From contig CAMLCW010000291.1 of NCBI GenBank assembly GCA_946478645.1, positions 1 through 6,462 of the forward strand: 6,462 nt of DNA, written 5' to 3'. How positions within the stretch are numbered: the stretch's first letter is position 1; every line of letters begins with the position of its first letter. Shown in pieces: positions 1-5,754 of this stretch. This DNA comes from an uncultured Variovorax sp. GTDB taxonomy: Bacteria > Pseudomonadota > Gammaproteobacteria > Burkholderiales > Burkholderiaceae. The translations under genes and the position numbers were made by a program. The notes beneath the pieces are model-generated. The model saw nothing but the letters and a program-made list of their open reading frames with translations, was not told where the DNA came from and did no database searches.

Positions 1-2
1 AC

Positions 3-221
3 GACCTGCTGGTGTCCGACCTCGGCATGCCCGAGATGGACGGCTACGAATTCATTGCGGAAGTGCGCCGCAGGCCGGCCACGCGCGACCTGCGCGCGAT
101 TGCGATGAGCGGCTTCGGGCGCCGCTCCGATGCGCGCCGCGCGCTCGAAGCGGGTTTCAACGCGCACCTGCCGAAACCGGCGTCGATCGAAGAGCTCAAG
201 GCCGCGATCGGGAAGCTCTGA
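3..221 (+). CDS. Response regulator receiver (REC) domain, C-terminal part; 5' end outside window
   Basis: Seventy-two codons at the C-terminal end of a CheY-like receiver domain are visible, ending at TGA 219-221. Seen directly: the phosphoacceptor strand LLVSDLGMPEMDGYE with the likely phosphorylated Asp at visible residue 6 (nt 18-20), the switch Ser in AMSGFG (residue 36), and the conserved Lys of LPKPAS (residue 58, nt 174-176) that contacts the phosphoryl group. The last helix, SIEELKAAIGKL, closes the domain, so REC is the extreme C-terminus of the protein. A C-terminal REC of this style is typical of hybrid sensor histidine kinases or chemotaxis-type hybrids, but a stand-alone regulator cannot be excluded because the upstream part is missing. 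The 3' end overlaps the convergent Nudix gene by 26 bp. No specific signal can be assigned. Confidence 0.88.
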   Translation, partial: DLLVSDLGMPEMDGYEFIAEVRRRPATRDLRAIAMSGFGRRSDARRALEAGFNAHLPKPASIEELKAAIGKL

Positions 222-1536
222 CGAGGAAGCCGCTGGCGGGTGCGATCCATTCGGCCTCGGCCGCCGCGCTGGCGGAAGACGCCGCCGCGGCGCCCGTGAA
301 CAGCACGCGCTCTTCAATCAGCAGGAACTGCAGCGTGGTGCTGTTGCCGTCCGGCGCGGTCGGGATCGCCTGCAGCGTGGTGTCGCCGCCGAGGGCCAGG
401 CGCTCGCCGGGTGCGGGCCAGTGCACCGAGGCGCCGGGCCACGATGCGGCAAGCTGCGCGAGCGCGGCCTCCGACGCGGGCGTGCGCGGCGCGGTCGACA
501 GCAGCCAGCGCACCGGCCCGGGTGCCGCCGCGGCGCCGGCACCGGGCATCGGGTCGATCAGCGCGAACGGGCCGTCGGCGGCACCGGCGAAGAAGCTGTG
601 CGGGCCCGCATCGCCGCCCACGCCCGCGACGCGGCGGATGCGCGGCGTGAGCTGCGTCGTGTCGCCCGGCAAGAGCGCATAGCGCCCGGGGCCCGCGCGG
701 CCCGCGCCGTCGGGGTCGACCAGGCCGATCTCCGCGTAGGCCGCTTCGTCGATGTTGACCGCGCGGCGGCCATCGGGGCCGTCGGCCAGGCGCGGCATGT
801 TGAGCGGCAGGCGCGCCAGGCCGCGCGCATGCGCCATGCATTCGGCGGCCGTGGCAAAGCCCGCCAGCGACTCGAGCGTGCGCCGCGTCACGTTCATGAG
901 CTTGAGCCCGCGGCGCGGGTCCACCGCCTCGGCCGGCCGCAGCCACATGTGCGCGACGGTCTCGCAGCCATCGGGAACCACGCGCTGCGCGGCCGGCATC
1001 TGCGCGATGAAGAAGCGCGTGTCGAAGCGCCGCGGCATGCTGGGCGGCGTGAGCCAGTGGCTGAAGTAGGCGAGCCGGTCGACCGCGAGCCGCCAGCCGT
1101 GCGCGTCGCACATCGCGAGCAGCGCGTCGGTGCCTTGCTCGGCGGCGTCGCGCATCGCCTCGAGCCGGCCGGGCGCAAACCCGTCGAGCTCGACCAGCCG
1201 GTCCTCGGCATCGCAGGCGAACAGCACGCCCGCCTCCTCGAAGCATTCGCGCACCGCGGCGGCGTAGTAGTCGAGCCCGCCCTCGGCCACGCCGAGGCGC
1301 TCGCTCGCGGCGCGGTCGTCGAGGCCCTGGCAATGCAGGTGCAGGCCGCGGTCGTGGGCATCGAGCACGCCGCCGGGAAACACGCTGGCGCCGCTGTTCT
1401 GGTCGTCGGCCTTTTCGGCGCGGCGCAGCAGCAGCACTTCCATGCCGGCCGGCCCGTCGCGCAGGAGGATCAGGGTGGCCGCGTGGCGGATCGGGCGCGC
1501 GGTAGCCGCCGGGACCACCGGGGAAGAGGAATTCAT
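196..1536 (-). CDS. NUDT19-like Nudix hydrolase fused to a degenerate metallo-beta-lactamase-like domain
   Basis: A 446-residue protein with two parts. Residues about 15-215 are a Nudix fold of the NUDT19 (RP2) type: TLILLRDG near the N-terminus, FPGG at 53-56, then after an insertion RECFEEAGVL at 96-105, which supplies the metal-binding R-E-x-x-E-E-x-G core. Family members hydrolyse nucleoside diphosphate derivatives, often CoA esters; the substrate here is unknown. Residues about 296-416 align by eye with the start of a LACTB2-like metallo-beta-lactamase domain (LTPRIRRV, FALIDP, GERLALGG, LLIEERVLFTG), but the HxHxDH position reads STAPRTPAS, the second His region reads PTAPDGNSTT, and FTGD has become FTGA. 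The fold is also cut short after that. Hydrolase activity should therefore reside only in the Nudix half. ATG 1534-1536 is the first possible start; I see no strong Shine-Dalgarno sequence. The gene is probably cytoplasmic. Confidence 0.85.
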   Translation of the reverse strand: MNSSSPVVPAATARPIRHAATLILLRDGPAGMEVLLLRRAEKADDQNSGASVFPGGVLDAHDRGLHLHCQGLDDRAASERLGVAEGGLDYYAAAVRECFEEAGVLFACDAEDRLVELDGFAPGRLEAMRDAAEQGTDALLAMCDAHGWRLAVDRLAYFSHWLTPPSMPRRFDTRFFIAQMPAAQRVVPDGCETVAHMWLRPAEAVDPRRGLKLMNVTRRTLESLAGFATAAECMAHARGLARLPLNMPRLADGPDGRRAVNIDEAAYAEIGLVDPDGAGRAGPGRYALLPGDTTQLTPRIRRVAGVGGDAGPHSFFAGAADGPFALIDPMPGAGAAAAPGPVRWLLSTAPRTPASEAALAQLAASWPGASVHWPAPGERLALGGDTTLQAIPTAPDGNSTTLQFLLIEERVLFTGAAAASSASAAAEAEWIAPASGFLVRASRSRP

Positions 1537-1581
1537 GGGCGCCGATTGTCGGGCTATCGCGGCCCGGGCGCTGGCGGCGGC

Positions 1582-1767
1582 TCAGTCTTTGGGTGTCAGC
1601 TGCCCGGCGGCGCCGCCGGCCGTCGAGTTGGCGGACCGCCCGAGCGACGCACCTTCGCGCACCTTGGGCGTGGCGACGGGGCCTTCGGGCTTGCGGTTGG
1701 CAGGCTGTACGGTGCGCGGCGGGCGCGGCTGCGTCGGCTTCGATGCGGGCGAGGTCATGCGGTTCAT
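1582..1767 (-). CDS. Small Pro/Lys/Arg-rich hypothetical protein, probably disordered
   Basis: A 61-residue basic protein starting MNRMTSPASKPTQPRPP and ending AAGQLTPKD. It is rich in Pro, Lys, Arg, Ser, Thr and Ala, has no cysteine or tryptophan, no membrane segment and no recognisable domain, so it is likely intrinsically disordered. I do not recognise the family and assign no function. The start at 1767 is chosen because GGAG sits 9 nt upstream on the minus strand (within GGAGAAACGCTTC before ATG). A longer in-frame start at 1797 (71 aa) and a shorter one at 1758 lack a comparable ribosome-binding site. It lies between arsH and the Nudix gene on the same strand, 45 bp upstream of the latter. 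The plausible ribosome-binding site and biased composition support a real gene, but without a homology search it remains uncertain. Confidence 0.5.
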   Translation of the reverse strand: MNRMTSPASKPTQPRPPRTVQPANRKPEGPVATPKVREGASLGRSANSTAGGAAGQLTPKD

Positions 1768-1839
1768 GAAGCGTTTCTCCGGTCGTTGCCGATACACCGT
1801 AGCGCTGCCCCGACCCGGCTGTGTCGGACTGCCTGCATA

Positions 1840-1856
1840 ACCGCGTAGGACGCGGT
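1840..1856 (-). terminator. Hairpin at the end of arsH, possible weak terminator of arsC-arsH
   Basis: A perfect 6-bp inverted repeat, ACCGCG (1840-1845) and CGCGGT (1851-1856), encloses a 5-nt loop. On the minus strand it begins at the arsH stop codon and is followed by TTATG, which has only a short T run. It is in the right place to end the arsC-arsH transcript, but the stem is short and there is no real U tract, so strong intrinsic termination is doubtful. Confidence 0.35.
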
Positions 1857-2581
1857 CAGATCGCGCGCTGGTTCACGCGTGCCGAGAGCTGCGCGGCGTT
1901 CTCGCGGCGTTCGCTGTAGCGGTCGACGAGGTAGCCGGCCGCGTCGCGCGTAAGCAGCGTGAACTTCACCAGTTCTTCCATCACGTCGACCACGCGCTCG
2001 TAGTAGGGCGAGGGCTTCATGCGCCCGGCCTCGTCGAATTCGAGGAAGGCCTTGGCCACCGACGACTGGTTGGGAATGGTCAGCATGCGCATCCAGCGGC
2101 CGAGCACGCGCAGCTGGTTGACCGCATTGAACGACTGCGATCCGCCCGACACCTGCATCACCGCGAGCGTCTTGCCCTGGGTCGGGCGCACCGCGCCGAG
2201 GCTCAGCGGAATCCAGTCGATCTGTGCCTTCATGATGCCGGTCATCGCGCCGTGGCGCTCGGGCGAGCACCACACCATGCCCTCGGCCCATTGCGCGAGC
2301 GCGCGCAGTTCCTGCACCTTGGGATGGTCGTCGGAGGCGCTGTCGGGCAGCGGCAGGCCGTGCGGATCGAAGATGCGCGCCTCGCCGCCCATCGCCTGCA
2401 GCAGGCGGGCGGCCTCTTCGGTGAGAAGCCGGCTGTACGAGCGCTCGCGCAGCGAGCCGTACAGCAGCAGGAAGCGCGGCGCATGGTGCACCGGTTCGCT
2501 GTCGCTGCGCAGGCGTTCGAGCGAAGGGCGCTCGAACAGCGCCGCATCGATGTTCGGCAGCTCAGCCGGCGCGGACGACAC
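1856..2581 (-). CDS. arsH: ArsH, NADPH-dependent FMN reductase / organoarsenical oxidase
   Basis: A 241-residue flavodoxin-like protein of the ArsH family. Members bind FMN, use NADPH, form tetramers and oxidise trivalent methylated or aromatic arsenicals to less toxic pentavalent forms; some also reduce quinones or azo dyes. Seen here: the family N-terminus [11 protein letters not shown], the FMN-phosphate loop [13 protein letters not shown] (about 41-53), the [20 protein letters not shown] segment (about 106-125) and [15 protein letters not shown] (about 144-158), all diagnostic. The preferred start is GTG 2579-2581, because a good GGAGG lies 6 nt upstream and translation then begins [10 protein letters not shown]. 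An in-frame ATG at 2594-2596 would add five residues (246 aa) but has no clear ribosome-binding site. The gene overlaps the end of arsC by 20 bp (35 bp from the ATG), which suggests translational coupling in an arsC-arsH operon. Length is normal for the family. Confidence 0.95.
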   Translation of the reverse strand: MSSAPAELPNIDAALFERPSLERLRSDSEPVHHAPRFLLLYGSLRERSYSRLLTEEAARLLQAMGGEARIFDPHGLPLPDSASDDHPKVQELRALAQWAEGMVWCSPERHGAMTGIMKAQIDWIPLSLGAVRPTQGKTLAVMQVSGGSQSFNAVNQLRVLGRWMRMLTIPNQSSVAKAFLEFDEAGRMKPSPYYERVVDVMEELVKFTLLTRDAAGYLVDRYSERRENAAQLSARVNQRAI

Positions 2582-3011
2582 GGCGGCCCTCCGCATCGAT
2601 GACCGCTTCGCCGTCTTCCTTGGTGAACGGCCCCTGCTGCGGCGAGGGCAGGATGTCGAGCACCGCCTCCGAGGGGCGGCACAGCCGCGTGCCGAGCGGC
2701 GTGACCACGATCGGACGCTCGATCAGGATCGGGTGCGCGACCATGAAGTCGATGAGCTGGTCGTCGGTCCACTTCGGGTCGTCGAGCCCGAGCGCATCGT
2801 AGGGCGTGCCCTTGCGGCGCAGCAGCGCGCGCGGCGCCATGCCCATGGCGGCGAGCAGGCCGCGCAGCGTGTCGCGGTCGGGCGGCGCCTGCAGGTATTC
2901 GACGATGCGGGGCTCGTCGCCGCTGTTGCGGATCAGCGCGAGCGTGTTGCGCGAGGTGCCGCAGGCGGGGTTGTGGAAGATGGTGATCGGCGCGGTGATG
3001 TTGGCTTGCAT
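2562..3011 (-). CDS. arsC: ArsC, glutaredoxin-coupled arsenate reductase
   Basis: A 149-residue cytoplasmic enzyme that reduces arsenate to arsenite using glutathione and glutaredoxin. It belongs to the R773-plasmid ArsC class, not the low-molecular-weight-phosphatase class. The active-site motif [13 protein letters not shown] places the catalytic Cys at residue 17 (Cys12 of R773 ArsC). The three anion-binding arginines of that enzyme (60, 94, 107) are matched by Arg65, Arg99 and Arg112, within [18 protein letters not shown] and CRPSE. The C-terminal [17 protein letters not shown] is also typical. Length is normal and nothing is missing. It is the first gene of the minus-strand ars arm, starting 29 bp from arsR on the other strand. 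Its upstream region has at best a weak GAAG ribosome site 2 nt before ATG. It should be controlled by ArsR through the shared control region. Confidence 0.96.
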   Translation of the reverse strand: MQANITAPITIFHNPACGTSRNTLALIRNSGDEPRIVEYLQAPPDRDTLRGLLAAMGMAPRALLRRKGTPYDALGLDDPKWTDDQLIDFMVAHPILIERPIVVTPLGTRLCRPSEAVLDILPSPQQGPFTKEDGEAVIDAEGRRVVRAG

Positions 3012-3034
3012 GGCTTCAATTATGCAACTATTAT
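3006..3034 (+). promoter_or_regulatory. Predicted sigma-70 promoter of arsR-acr3
   Basis: TTGCAT (3006-3011) and TATTAT (3029-3034) are separated by exactly 17 bp, a good match to -35/-10 spacing; the -10 matches the consensus at 5 of 6 positions. Transcription would begin around 3040-3042, at or beside the arsR ATG (3041), implying a leaderless or nearly leaderless mRNA. This agrees with the lack of a Shine-Dalgarno sequence before arsR. The -35 lies across the arsC start codon. Predicted by eye only. Confidence 0.5.
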
Positions 3035-3038
3035 TGAA
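3015..3038. promoter_or_regulatory. Predicted ArsR operator: imperfect palindrome between arsC and arsR
   Basis: TTCAAT (3015-3020) and ATTGAA (3033-3038) form a perfect 6-bp inverted repeat. Two further matched pairs inside give 8 of 12 symmetric positions across 24 bp. ArsR/SmtB repressors bind such AT-rich dyads. The site covers both predicted -10 regions, so one bound ArsR dimer could silence both arms. It is the only strikingly AT-rich stretch in the window. Confidence 0.6.
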
Positions 3039-3047
3039 ATATGGAAG
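3019..3047 (-). promoter_or_regulatory. Possible promoter of arsC-arsH
   Basis: On the minus strand, CATAAT (3019-3024) is a reasonable -10, with a poor -35 (CTTCCA, 3042-3047) 17 bp upstream. Transcription would start about 3011-3013, at the arsC ATG (3011). The -35 is weak, so the exact promoter is uncertain, but with only 29 bp between the genes the arsC promoter must overlap this region or the arsR coding start. Confidence 0.35.
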
Positions 3048-3361
3048 AACAAGACATCGTCCGATCGCTGGCCGCGCTGGCCCAGCCGGTGCGCCTGCGC
3101 GTGTTCCGCGCGCTGGTGGTGGCCGGCACCGAGGGGCTCACGCCCGGCGCGCTGGTCGAGACGCTCGACGTGCCGGCCACGGGCCTGTCGTTCCACCTCA
3201 AGGAGCTCGCGAATTCCGGCCTGGTGACGCAGGAGCGCAGCGGCCGGCACCTGATCTACCGCGCGGCCTTCGGGCAGATGAACGCGCTGATCGCCTACCT
3301 CACCGAGAACTGCTGCCAGGGCGTGCCGTGCGCCACCGATACGGTGGCCTGCCCATGCTGA
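3041..3361 (+). CDS. arsR: ArsR/SmtB-family arsenite-responsive repressor
   Basis: A 106-residue winged-helix repressor. Unbound dimers block the ars promoters and As(III) binding releases them. Seen here: the family N-terminal helix ALAQPVRLRVFRALV (about 12-26), the helix-turn-helix with recognition helix ATGLSFHLKELANSGLV (about 46-62), the beta-wing TQERSGRHLIY (63-73) and the dimer helix MNALIAYLTENCC. The classical R773-type ELCVCDL metal site in the DNA-binding helix is absent. The C-terminus carries five cysteines, at 91, 92, 97, 104 and 106, resembling the C-terminal As(III) site described for Acidithiobacillus ferrooxidans ArsR (an adjacent Cys pair plus a third). As(III) sensing at the C-terminus is therefore the likely mode. 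It diverges from arsC by 29 bp and overlaps acr3 by 7 bp. No Shine-Dalgarno sequence is visible; the mRNA may be leaderless. Confidence 0.95.
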   Translation: MEEQDIVRSLAALAQPVRLRVFRALVVAGTEGLTPGALVETLDVPATGLSFHLKELANSGLVTQERSGRHLIYRAAFGQMNALIAYLTENCCQGVPCATDTVACPC

Positions 3362-4407
3362 AGCCATCACCCGCCATCGGCTTCTTCGAGCGCTATCTCA
3401 CGGTCTGGGTGGCGCTGTGCATCGTGGTGGGCATTGCGCTGGGCCGGTGGCTGCCGGGGCTCTTCAAGGGCGTGGCCGCGCTCGAGGTGGCGCGGGTCAA
3501 CGTGCCCGTCGGCGTGCTGATCTGGGTGATGATCATCCCGATGCTGCTGAAGATCGACTTCGCGGCGCTCGGGCAGGTCAGGGCGCACTGGCGCGGCATC
3601 GGCGTGACGCTCTTCATCAACTGGGCGGTCAAGCCGTTCTCGATGGCGCTGCTCGGCTGGATCTTCATCCGCCACGTGTTCGCGCCGCTCCTGCCGCCGG
3701 ACCAGATCGACAGCTACATCGCCGGGCTGATCCTGCTGGCGGCGGCGCCGTGCACCGCGATGGTGTTCGTGTGGAGCCAGCTGTGCCGCGGCGACCCGTA
3801 TTTCACGCTGTCGCAGGTGGCGCTCAACGACGCGATCATGGTGGTGGCCTTCGCGCCGGTGGTGGCGCTGCTGCTCGGGCTGTCGTCGATCACGGTGCCG
3901 TGGGACACGCTGCTCGCGTCGGTGGGCCTGTACATCGTGGTGCCGGTGATCATTGCGCAGTGCCTGCGCAAACGCCTGCTCCGAAAGGGCGCGGCGCATT
4001 TCCAGGCCGTGGCCGCGCGCCTCGGGCCGTGGTCGATCGCGGCGCTGCTGCTCACGCTGGTGCTGCTGTTCGCGTTCCAGGGCGAGGCCATCCTCGGCCA
4101 GCCGCTGGTGATCGCGCTGCTTGCGGTGCCGATCCTGATCCAGGTGTTCCTGAACTCGGGCCTGGCTTATGTGCTGAACCGCCGGCTCGGCGTGGCGCAT
4201 TGCGTGGCGGGCCCGTCGGCGCTGATCGGCGCGAGCAACTTCTTCGAGCTCGCGGTGGCCACGGCGATCAGCCTGTTCGGCTTCCAGTCGGGCGCGGCGC
4301 TCGCCACCGTGGTGGGCGTGCTGATCGAAGTGCCCGTGATGCTGCTGGTGGTGGCGGTGGTGAACCGGACCGAGGGCTGGTACGCGCGGGGCGTGGAGGC
4401 GGGCTGA
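3355..4407 (+). CDS. acr3: Acr3-family arsenite efflux permease
   Basis: A 350-residue inner-membrane transporter that extrudes arsenite, driven by the proton motive force. It belongs to the Acr3 (BART superfamily) type, not ArsB. About ten hydrophobic helices are evident. Family signatures: IWVMIIPMLLKIDF (about 56-69), AAAPCTAMVFVWS with the essential Cys at residue 133, VALNDAIMV, GASNFFELAVATAI (about 292-305) and GVLIEVPVML with the conserved Glu at 325. The start ATG 3355-3357 gives the expected N-terminus; the open frame extends much further upstream only because it runs through arsR in another frame. It overlaps the arsR stop (ATGCTGA, 3355-3361), with a modest GGTGG 7 nt before the ATG, so translation is probably coupled to arsR. 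It is the only arsenite exporter in the window and completes the pathway with ArsC. Confidence 0.95.
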   Translation: MLKPSPAIGFFERYLTVWVALCIVVGIALGRWLPGLFKGVAALEVARVNVPVGVLIWVMIIPMLLKIDFAALGQVRAHWRGIGVTLFINWAVKPFSMALLGWIFIRHVFAPLLPPDQIDSYIAGLILLAAAPCTAMVFVWSQLCRGDPYFTLSQVALNDAIMVVAFAPVVALLLGLSSITVPWDTLLASVGLYIVVPVIIAQCLRKRLLRKGAAHFQAVAARLGPWSIAALLLTLVLLFAFQGEAILGQPLVIALLAVPILIQVFLNSGLAYVLNRRLGVAHCVAGPSALIGASNFFELAVATAISLFGFQSGAALATVVGVLIEVPVMLLVVAVVNRTEGWYARGVEAG

Positions 4408-4466
4408 GCCGCGAGGGCATGTTCTCCGACACGCCCGCGCCGGCGTTGCCGCGATGATCGTGGCGC

Positions 4467-5246
4467 ATGAAGATCGCGACCTTCAATGTCAACGGCGTCA
4501 ACGGCCGGCTGGCGCGCCTGCTGGAATGGCTGGCCGAATCCCGCCCCGACGTGGCCTGCCTGCAGGAGCTCAAGTCGCCCGACGCCAACTTTCCCGCGGC
4601 AGCGATCCGCGAGGCCGGCTACGGCGTGCTGTTCCACGGCCAGCGTTCGTGGAACGGCGTGGCCATCCTGGCGCGTGGGCGCGAACCGATCGAGACCGGG
4701 CGCGGCCTCGACGGCAATCCCGACGACGAACAGAGCCGCTACCTCGAGGCGGTGGTCGACGGGGTGATCGTCGGCTGCCTCTACCTGCCCAACGGCAATC
4801 CGCAGCCCGGTCCCAAGTTCGACTACAAGCTCGAATGGTTCGGGCGGCTCCATGCCCATGCGCGCCGCCTGTTCGATTGCGGCCTGCCGGTGGTGCTGGC
4901 CGGCGATTTCAACGTGGTGCCGACCGACGCCGACATCTACAACCCGGCCTCATGGCGCAACGACGCGCTGCTGCAGCCCGAGAGTCGCGCCGCTTTCGAG
5001 CGCCTGCTCGCACAAGGCTGGACCGACGCGATCCGCGCGCGCCATCCGACCGAGGCGATCTACACCTATTGGGACTACTGGCGCAACCGCTGGCCGCGCA
5101 ATGCGGGCCTGCGCATCGACCACCTGCTGCTCAACGCGGAGCTGGCGCCTTTCCTCGTTGATGCCAACGTGGACCGCGAAGTGCGCGGGCGCCCGGGTGC
5201 GAGCGACCATGCGCCGGCGTGGGTCGAGCTCGACCTGCCGCGATAG
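4467..5246 (+). CDS. xthA: Exodeoxyribonuclease III / AP endonuclease
   Basis: A 259-residue enzyme of the ExoIII/APE1 endonuclease-exonuclease-phosphatase fold. It cleaves DNA at abasic sites and removes 3'-blocking groups and nucleotides in base-excision repair. Catalytic motifs are all present: KIATFNVNG at the N-terminus, the metal-ligand Glu34 in CLQELK, Tyr106 in YLPNGN, Asp147 and Asn149 in AGDFNVVP, Asp218 in RIDHLL, and the terminal Asp247-His248 in GASDHAP. WDYWRNRWPRNAGLRIDH (about 202-219) is typical of the bacterial group. The start ATG 4467 matches the invariant family N-terminus MKIATFNVNG, though no Shine-Dalgarno sequence stands out. It follows acr3 by 59 bp on the same strand and could be read from the same transcript or from its own promoter. 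It converges on the DM13 gene. A cytoplasmic housekeeping repair role is likely; a link to arsenic stress is only speculation. Confidence 0.95.
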   Translation: MKIATFNVNGVNGRLARLLEWLAESRPDVACLQELKSPDANFPAAAIREAGYGVLFHGQRSWNGVAILARGREPIETGRGLDGNPDDEQSRYLEAVVDGVIVGCLYLPNGNPQPGPKFDYKLEWFGRLHAHARRLFDCGLPVVLAGDFNVVPTDADIYNPASWRNDALLQPESRAAFERLLAQGWTDAIRARHPTEAIYTYWDYWRNRWPRNAGLRIDHLLLNAELAPFLVDANVDREVRGRPGASDHAPAWVELDLPR

Positions 5247-5268
5247 CCGGGGCGGTGCGGCAAGGGCG

Positions 5269-5295
5269 CATCAGCGGTAGCGCGCCGCGCTGATG
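5269..5295. terminator. Inverted repeat between convergent xthA and DM13 genes
   Basis: CATCAGCG (5269-5276) and CGCTGATG (5288-5295) are perfect 8-bp arms around an 11-nt G/C-rich loop. A competing shorter hairpin (AGCGC/GCGCT, 5279-5291) lies inside. The left arm contains the DM13 stop codon (5271-5273), and the repeat lies 22 bp past the xthA stop. It may act as a two-way transcript end, but there is no T run on either side, so classical intrinsic termination is not supported. Confidence 0.35.
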
Positions 5296-5702
5296 AACTG
5301 GCTGAACGATTCGCACCAGACGACGACCGTGTCGTAGGCCGCCGGATCGGCTGATTCCGGCATCGGCACGATGAAGTTCTCGAAGGTCTTCACGTCGCCG
5401 ATGCGCAGCATCTTCGACTTCAGCCGCAGGAAGTCGGCCTTGGTCTGAACGAACGCCGGCGCGAGATAGAGCTTGTAGTCGGGCCCCGGCGCAACCTTGC
5501 CCTGCAGCGACACGGCGCTGCGGCTCACGGTGACCGTGCCTTCACCCCAGTGCAAGGCATCGCTGTCGGTCAGGTCGCGTTTGAATTGGCCGGTGAACTG
5601 CGCCTGGGAGGCCAGCGCGGAAACCTCGGCCGGCGTGGGCGCGGGCGGTGCCGTCAGGATGGGCAGCGCATAGATGCCTGCGCCAAAGCCCAGGCCACCC
5701 AC
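5271..5702 (-). CDS. DM13-domain (putative electron-transfer) protein; N-terminus apparently frameshifted
   Basis: The open frame from GTG 5702 gives 143 residues. Residues about 36-143 match the DM13 domain: FTGQFKRDLTDSDALHWGEGTVTV, then VAPGPDYKLYLAP (70-82) and the C-terminal VVVWCESFSQFISAA with the conserved Cys at 130, the only cysteine. DM13 has been proposed in the literature to be a redox domain acting through that Cys, on exported proteins. The N-terminal GFGAGIYALPILTAPP looks like the second half of a signal peptide or membrane anchor. The expected first half, MKKILLLIASHGIAW, is encoded just upstream from ATG 5743 but in another frame; that frame stops at 5654-5656. One missing base near 5702-5715 would explain this. 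The alternative is a real GTG start with a shortened anchor. It lies downstream of msrA, which ends at 5755, so the two probably form an operon. Confidence 0.82.
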   Translation of the reverse strand: MGGLGFGAGIYALPILTAPPAPTPAEVSALASQAQFTGQFKRDLTDSDALHWGEGTVTVSRSAVSLQGKVAPGPDYKLYLAPAFVQTKADFLRLKSKMLRIGDVKTFENFIVPMPESADPAAYDTVVVWCESFSQFISAARYR

Positions 5703-5743
5703 GCGATCCCGTGCGAAGCGATGAGGAGAAGGATCTTCTTCAT
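5703..5743 (-). other. Out-of-frame segment encoding the likely signal-peptide start of the DM13 protein
   Basis: On the minus strand, ATG 5741-5743 begins MKKILLLIASHGIA, a classical signal-peptide start (Lys-Lys then Leu/Ile-rich), 11 nt after the msrA stop and behind TAGGGCGAACAGGC, a plausible ribosome site. It is offset from the DM13 frame by one base (41 nt from ATG to GTG 5702) and, read as is, ends at TGA 5654-5656 after 29 codons. It is best read as the true 5' end of the DM13 gene. Confidence 0.65.
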
Positions 5744-5754
5744 GCCTGTTCGCC

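Noticed and set aside
289..651. Active metallo-beta-lactamase/hydrolase domain in the Nudix protein
   Set aside because: None of the His/Asp metal ligands is present at the expected positions.
1768..1797. Longer start (MYRQRPEKRF...) for the small basic protein
   Set aside because: The internal ATG at 1767 has a well-placed GGAG, and the upstream ATG does not.
130..1848. Long open frame (572 codons) on the + strand opposite the Nudix gene and small ORF
   Set aside because: It is a shadow of high-GC coding on the other strand: Arg/Gly/Ala/His-rich translation, no domain, and the minus strand carries clear Nudix motifs.
2019..3227. Open frame (402 codons) on the + strand across arsH, arsC and arsR
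   Set aside because: Low-complexity Arg/Ser-rich translation lying antisense to arsH and arsC and out of frame with arsR, all of which are firmly identified.
2806..3354. Upstream extension of the acr3 frame by 183 codons
   Set aside because: It runs antisense to arsC and out of frame through arsR. ATG 3355 gives the normal Acr3 N-terminus and length.
1856..4407. Arsenic locus as a recently acquired mobile island
   Set aside because: No integrase, transposase, terminal repeats or tRNA is visible, and base composition and codon style match the neighbours.
3417..4457. Open frame (346 codons) in a second + frame within acr3
   Set aside because: Gly/Arg/Ala-rich shadow frame; the Acr3 frame has all family motifs and transmembrane helices.
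4408..4466. Terminator or promoter between acr3 and xthA
   Set aside because: Only 3-4 bp G/C stems and no convincing -10/-35 pair can be seen in these 59 bases.
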